NCBI RefSeq assembly: GCF_009730915.1 | Contig: NC_052489.1 | Span: forward strand, 27,645,916 to 27,709,915 | DNA: 64,000 nucleotides | From: Dioscorea cayenensis subsp. rotundata | Lineage: Eukaryota; Streptophyta; Magnoliopsida; Dioscoreales; Dioscoreaceae | Direction of reading: 5' to 3' | Part shown: positions 62,753 through 64,000 of the stretch, piece after piece | How the letters are laid out: each line of letters begins with the position of its first letter | Position numbering within the stretch: the stretch's first letter is position 1 | The notes under the pieces: generated by a model | What the model saw: only the letters and a program-made list of their open reading frames with translations | What the model was told of the DNA's origin: nothing | The model's database searches: none | Program-made: the position numbers and the translations under genes

Positions 62753-64000
62753 ATGCATGTCATGCATCTGTTAGAAACTAATCTAAATTAATCAAATACC
62801 AAACTTAAAACCAAAGCTATGTTAATTAAACCTCTCTTTGGTTCAAATGTGCCTGATATTTTCTAAAATAATGCTTGTTAACAAAGAGTATTTAATTTTG
62901 ATCAAGCTCCAAAGCAGTACCACACCATGTGCAATGGATAAAGTAGTGAATGGTTTGCCAACCAATCAGATGCAGAGTTACTACCAGTAAACAAATGAAG
63001 CAATTTATTTCTCTTTAGATCAGAAGCTAACACATAGTCCAATGCAAGGACTCAAGAGGCTTAATTAACTTTTATGGTGATTAACAACTAGAATTTGTAA
63101 GGTGATATTAGCCTCAAAGATGCATTGAACTGGTAGGGGAGCTAGAAACTTGAATAACCCATGTTAGGTCTCATCACAAGCTATTATTTAGTCTTTCCCA
63201 GCTACCGCAATTATAGACTGTTGTTTTGTTGTGTTTGGCTTAAACATTCCAACTCTTCCTTTTATTTCCATTTCATAATTTTCAACTTAATAAGTCCTAA
63301 TCCTTCCCGGAAAGAATTTGATCATACTATCTAATCATTCGATCTATACTAACTGGCATGTCAAGATTGTCCCTACAACAACTTAGACTTGTTTAATTAG
63401 AACACCACCACCACATATAGGTTCCATTTTAAAATATCCTTTTAAAGTAATATATATAGTAACCTAATAAAATGTATTCTTAAAGAAAAGGTCCCATAAA
63501 GTTGCTGGAGGACACAGAAATTTCACATGGATGAAGAGTGCTAGTCAACAGATGACCGGTCATGGAAGTGCACCAGCGAACAACAAGGCCAATTAAGGCT
63601 TCAAATGTTTTATGTCCAAGACCTCTGACATGCTGTGTGTGTGTGCCCCCCCCAAACTTGGTATTAAATCTCTATCCGCCACTCTATGATCTTATCTCTT
63701 CCAGATTTGAAAGATGTCATGTTATTAGTCAAAGAAAAGTCCATGAACTCATATTAGATCCTCTTTCAGAAGACCATTAACATAGTTTATGGCAGCACAT
63801 CTAGCTAAGTGGCACATGCCTTGCATGTGGCTCAACTCCAATTAAAATTTCTTATGTGTTTGAAGTTGAGATGGCACTAAAATTTTCAGAACAAGGAAAT
63901 ATAGTAATGAATATTTTCTACTGAAAAAAAAAACAGATAAATTGATGACAAAAAGAAATATAGTAAATACAAACCAAAACCTAAAATACTTCAAAACCAA
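62753..64000. other. AT-rich region at the end of the window
   Basis: Contains a (GT)n followed by a C-run near 63636-63654. I see no gene. Confidence 0.5.

Overview
The window is nuclear DNA of a flowering plant. The genes carry many short exons with GT-AG introns that are AT-rich, the intergenic DNA is AT-rich and full of microsatellites, and several families are plant-specific: a GT47 arabinosyltransferase-like enzyme, a FAR1-related protein, RDM4 and a B-sister MADS-box gene. Protein sequences such as the GABA transaminase and the B-sister protein read closest to monocot relatives as I remember them. A non-grass monocot is my best guess, held weakly.

Layout. 1-3.6 kb is a decayed Ulp1-like peptidase gene of the kind carried by Mutator-like elements. 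4.2-7.6 kb (+) is cytosolic phosphoglycerate kinase. 8.0-10.1 kb (+) is an organelle-type HINT protein. 10.9-14.1 kb (-) is RDM4/IWR1. 14.6-17.3 kb (+) is a GT47 (ARAD-like) glycosyltransferase, head to head with RDM4. 17.8-23.7 kb (-) is a 20-exon mitochondrial GABA transaminase. 23.7-26.3 kb is a repeat-rich spacer with a hAT-type MITE inserted into one copy of a tandem duplication. 27.3-30.0 kb (+) is a FAR1-related domesticated transposase. 31.5-34.7 kb (-) is a DHHC protein S-acyltransferase. 35.4-37.5 kb (-) is a B-sister MADS-box gene. 39.9-42.4 kb (-) is a peroxisomal 2,4-dienoyl-CoA reductase ending in SKL. 42.6-45.1 kb is an inverted pair of old LTR-retrotransposon 5' ends. 45.1-51.9 kb is gene-poor, with a decayed plastid-DNA insertion (trnR-ACG) and two SINE-like relics. 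52.6-56.9 kb (+) is a KUP/HAK potassium transporter with upstream ORFs. 57.3-60.5 kb (-) is an NF-YC subunit with a long leader intron. 62.3-62.7 kb (-) is a small plant protein of unknown function. The last 1.3 kb holds no gene I can see.

The genes are an ordinary mixture of housekeeping, metabolic and regulatory loci; nothing suggests a cluster with a joint function. I rebuilt exon structures by hand from splice consensus and reading phase. All phases close exactly in eight spliced genes. Two do not: the GABA transaminase has one extra base, and the S-acyltransferase has one missing base plus a probable second indel near its C-terminus. I found no convincing undescribed system. The most unusual items are the MITE inside the tandem duplication, the inverted LTR pair with an atypical primer-binding-site candidate, the transition-decayed plastid insertion, and a MADS stop codon that overlaps a strong splice donor.
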